The notes under the pieces are model-generated. The model was given only the letters and a program-made list of their open reading frames with translations. It was not told the origin of the DNA and searched no databases. This document shows positions 45,590-45,902 of a DNA stretch of 45,902 nt, in pieces; the first letter of the stretch is position 1, and every line of letters begins with the position of its first letter. Source of the stretch: Lachnospiraceae bacterium (GTDB taxonomy: Bacteria; Bacillota; Clostridia; Lachnospirales; Lachnospiraceae); the NCBI GenBank assembly GCA_024696005.1, contig JAILHF010000034.1, forward strand, positions 1 to 45,902. Reading direction: 5' to 3'. The position numbers were made by a program, and so were the translations under genes.

Positions 45590-45685
45590 GTGTTATATTC
45601 CTCGGCAAGGATACGCTAATTTGGGGAACATCGAGGATTATAACGTTGAATCCGGCAATTAATTGTGCTATAATCCTCGACAAGG
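45590..45685 (+). promoter_or_regulatory. Promoter inside inverted and direct repeats
   Basis: TTGAAT (45646-45651) and TATAAT (45669-45674) are 17 bp apart. The promoter lies between and within a 12-bp inverted repeat, TCGAGGATTATA (45631-45642) and TATAATCCTCGA (45669-45680). In addition GTGTTATATTCCTCGGCAAGG (written here as two parts, GTGTTATATT and CCTCGGCAAGG, 45590-45610) recurs with three changes at 45665-45685. It points right, toward the 3' end of the DUF1016 gene. Confidence 0.5.
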
Positions 45686-45726
45686 TGGTGATTTGTACGG
45701 CAACATTTCTAAGTATCTCCTTTCGC

Positions 45727-45752
45727 ATTTGTGCAACGGCTGTTGCACAAAT
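45727..45752. repeat. Perfect 11-bp hairpin
   Basis: ATTTGTGCAAC and GTTGCACAAAT are separated by GGCT. The right arm touches the stop codon of the leftward DUF1016 gene. There is no T-run on either side, so it is not a classical intrinsic terminator. Confidence 0.7.
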
Positions 45753-45902
45753 TACTGATCCAGCTCTTTTTCTATTTCCTCTATGGTCGGCAGACTGCTC
45801 TTTAAGTCTTCAGGGAGGTTCTTAACAAGCTGATTCTCCCAGTCTGCAACACCTATCGGATTGTTGTATCCAGCAAGGGAATACTCCACAACCGTCTTGT
45901 TT
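45752..45902 (-). CDS. DUF1016/YhcG-type PDDEXK nuclease, C-terminal part
   Basis: The last 49 codons of a gene that continues beyond the right edge. The end reads NKTVVEYSLAGYNNPIGVADW, a short polar stretch, then LPEDLKSSLPTIEEIEKELDQ and a TAA. This matches the conserved C-terminus of DUF1016 (YhcG) proteins, whose usual form is EYAL...NKPIGVA...LPEELK..LP. The family has a PDDEXK nuclease fold, and many members lie in defence islands or near restriction genes. The catalytic part is outside the window. Confidence 0.72.
   Translation of the reverse strand, partial: NKTVVEYSLAGYNNPIGVADWENQLVKNLPEDLKSSLPTIEEIEKELDQ

Noticed and set aside
45568-45825. Rightward 85-codon frame at the right end
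   Set aside because: It spans promoter repeats and the hairpin, then runs antisense to the DUF1016 gene; there is no domain and no good start.

Overview
The window looks like a chromosomal segment of a Clostridia bacterium, most likely a Lachnospiraceae-type gut or rumen Firmicute. The signs are the dgt-dnaG-rpoD-trmK-nif3 gene order, a long single-chain PurL, the TGS-type nucleoside kinase, a type A RNase P RNA, MutS2, RarA, Rho, and giant BspA-like leucine-rich surface proteins. I saw no tRNA, rRNA, CRISPR array or intact insertion sequence. Gene calls rest on reading the translated sequence; no database search was run.

Layout. (1) 1-809: a Phd/YefM-RelE/ParE toxin-antitoxin pair with its own promoter and operator. 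(2) 830-5402, minus strand: mutS2, then an OmpR-type response regulator and its sensor kinase, in one operon. (3) 5413-6610: an esterase-like hydrolase and a small coiled-coil protein. (4) 6609-6817, minus strand: a 6S RNA gene with its own promoter and terminator, back to back with the promoter of a 929-residue hybrid histidine kinase (6892-9681), which is followed by an unknown gene. (5) 10188-22419: a closely packed rightward cluster of purL, dgt, dnaG, rpoD, trmK, nif3-like and nucleoside kinase genes. RpoD carries an extra N-terminal Lys/Ala-rich domain of about 290 residues. (6) 22391-27947: rnpB, rarA, an orphan LytTR regulator, a leftward radical SAM gene and rho. (7) 28138-28482: a leftward XRE repressor gene at the border of an A+T-richer block.

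(8) 28593-44003 is the most unusual region. It appears to be one operon encoding a 2243-residue BspA-like surface protein, an FRG-domain cytoplasmic protein, a second giant BspA-like gene broken by a single missing base near 37843/37844, and a voltage-gated-type potassium channel, ending at a terminator. Base composition is visibly more A+T-rich than in the housekeeping genes to the left. (9) 44004-45902: a 23-bp tandem repeat, a Suppressor-of-Fused-like gene, and a glycerate kinase gene cut off after about 30 codons. Beyond the cut lie a promoter inside an inverted repeat, a perfect hairpin, and the 3' end of a leftward DUF1016/YhcG-type nuclease gene running off the window.

How the parts fit. 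The left two thirds is core information processing: replication priming, the primary sigma factor, its RNA antagonist 6S, Rho termination, RNase P, tRNA methylation, and purine and dNTP pools. The right third is accessory: very large secreted repeat proteins, a co-transcribed FRG protein and ion channel, and rearranged DNA at the far end. The best candidates for something undescribed are the surface-protein/FRG/channel operon and the histone-H1-like extension on the sigma factor.
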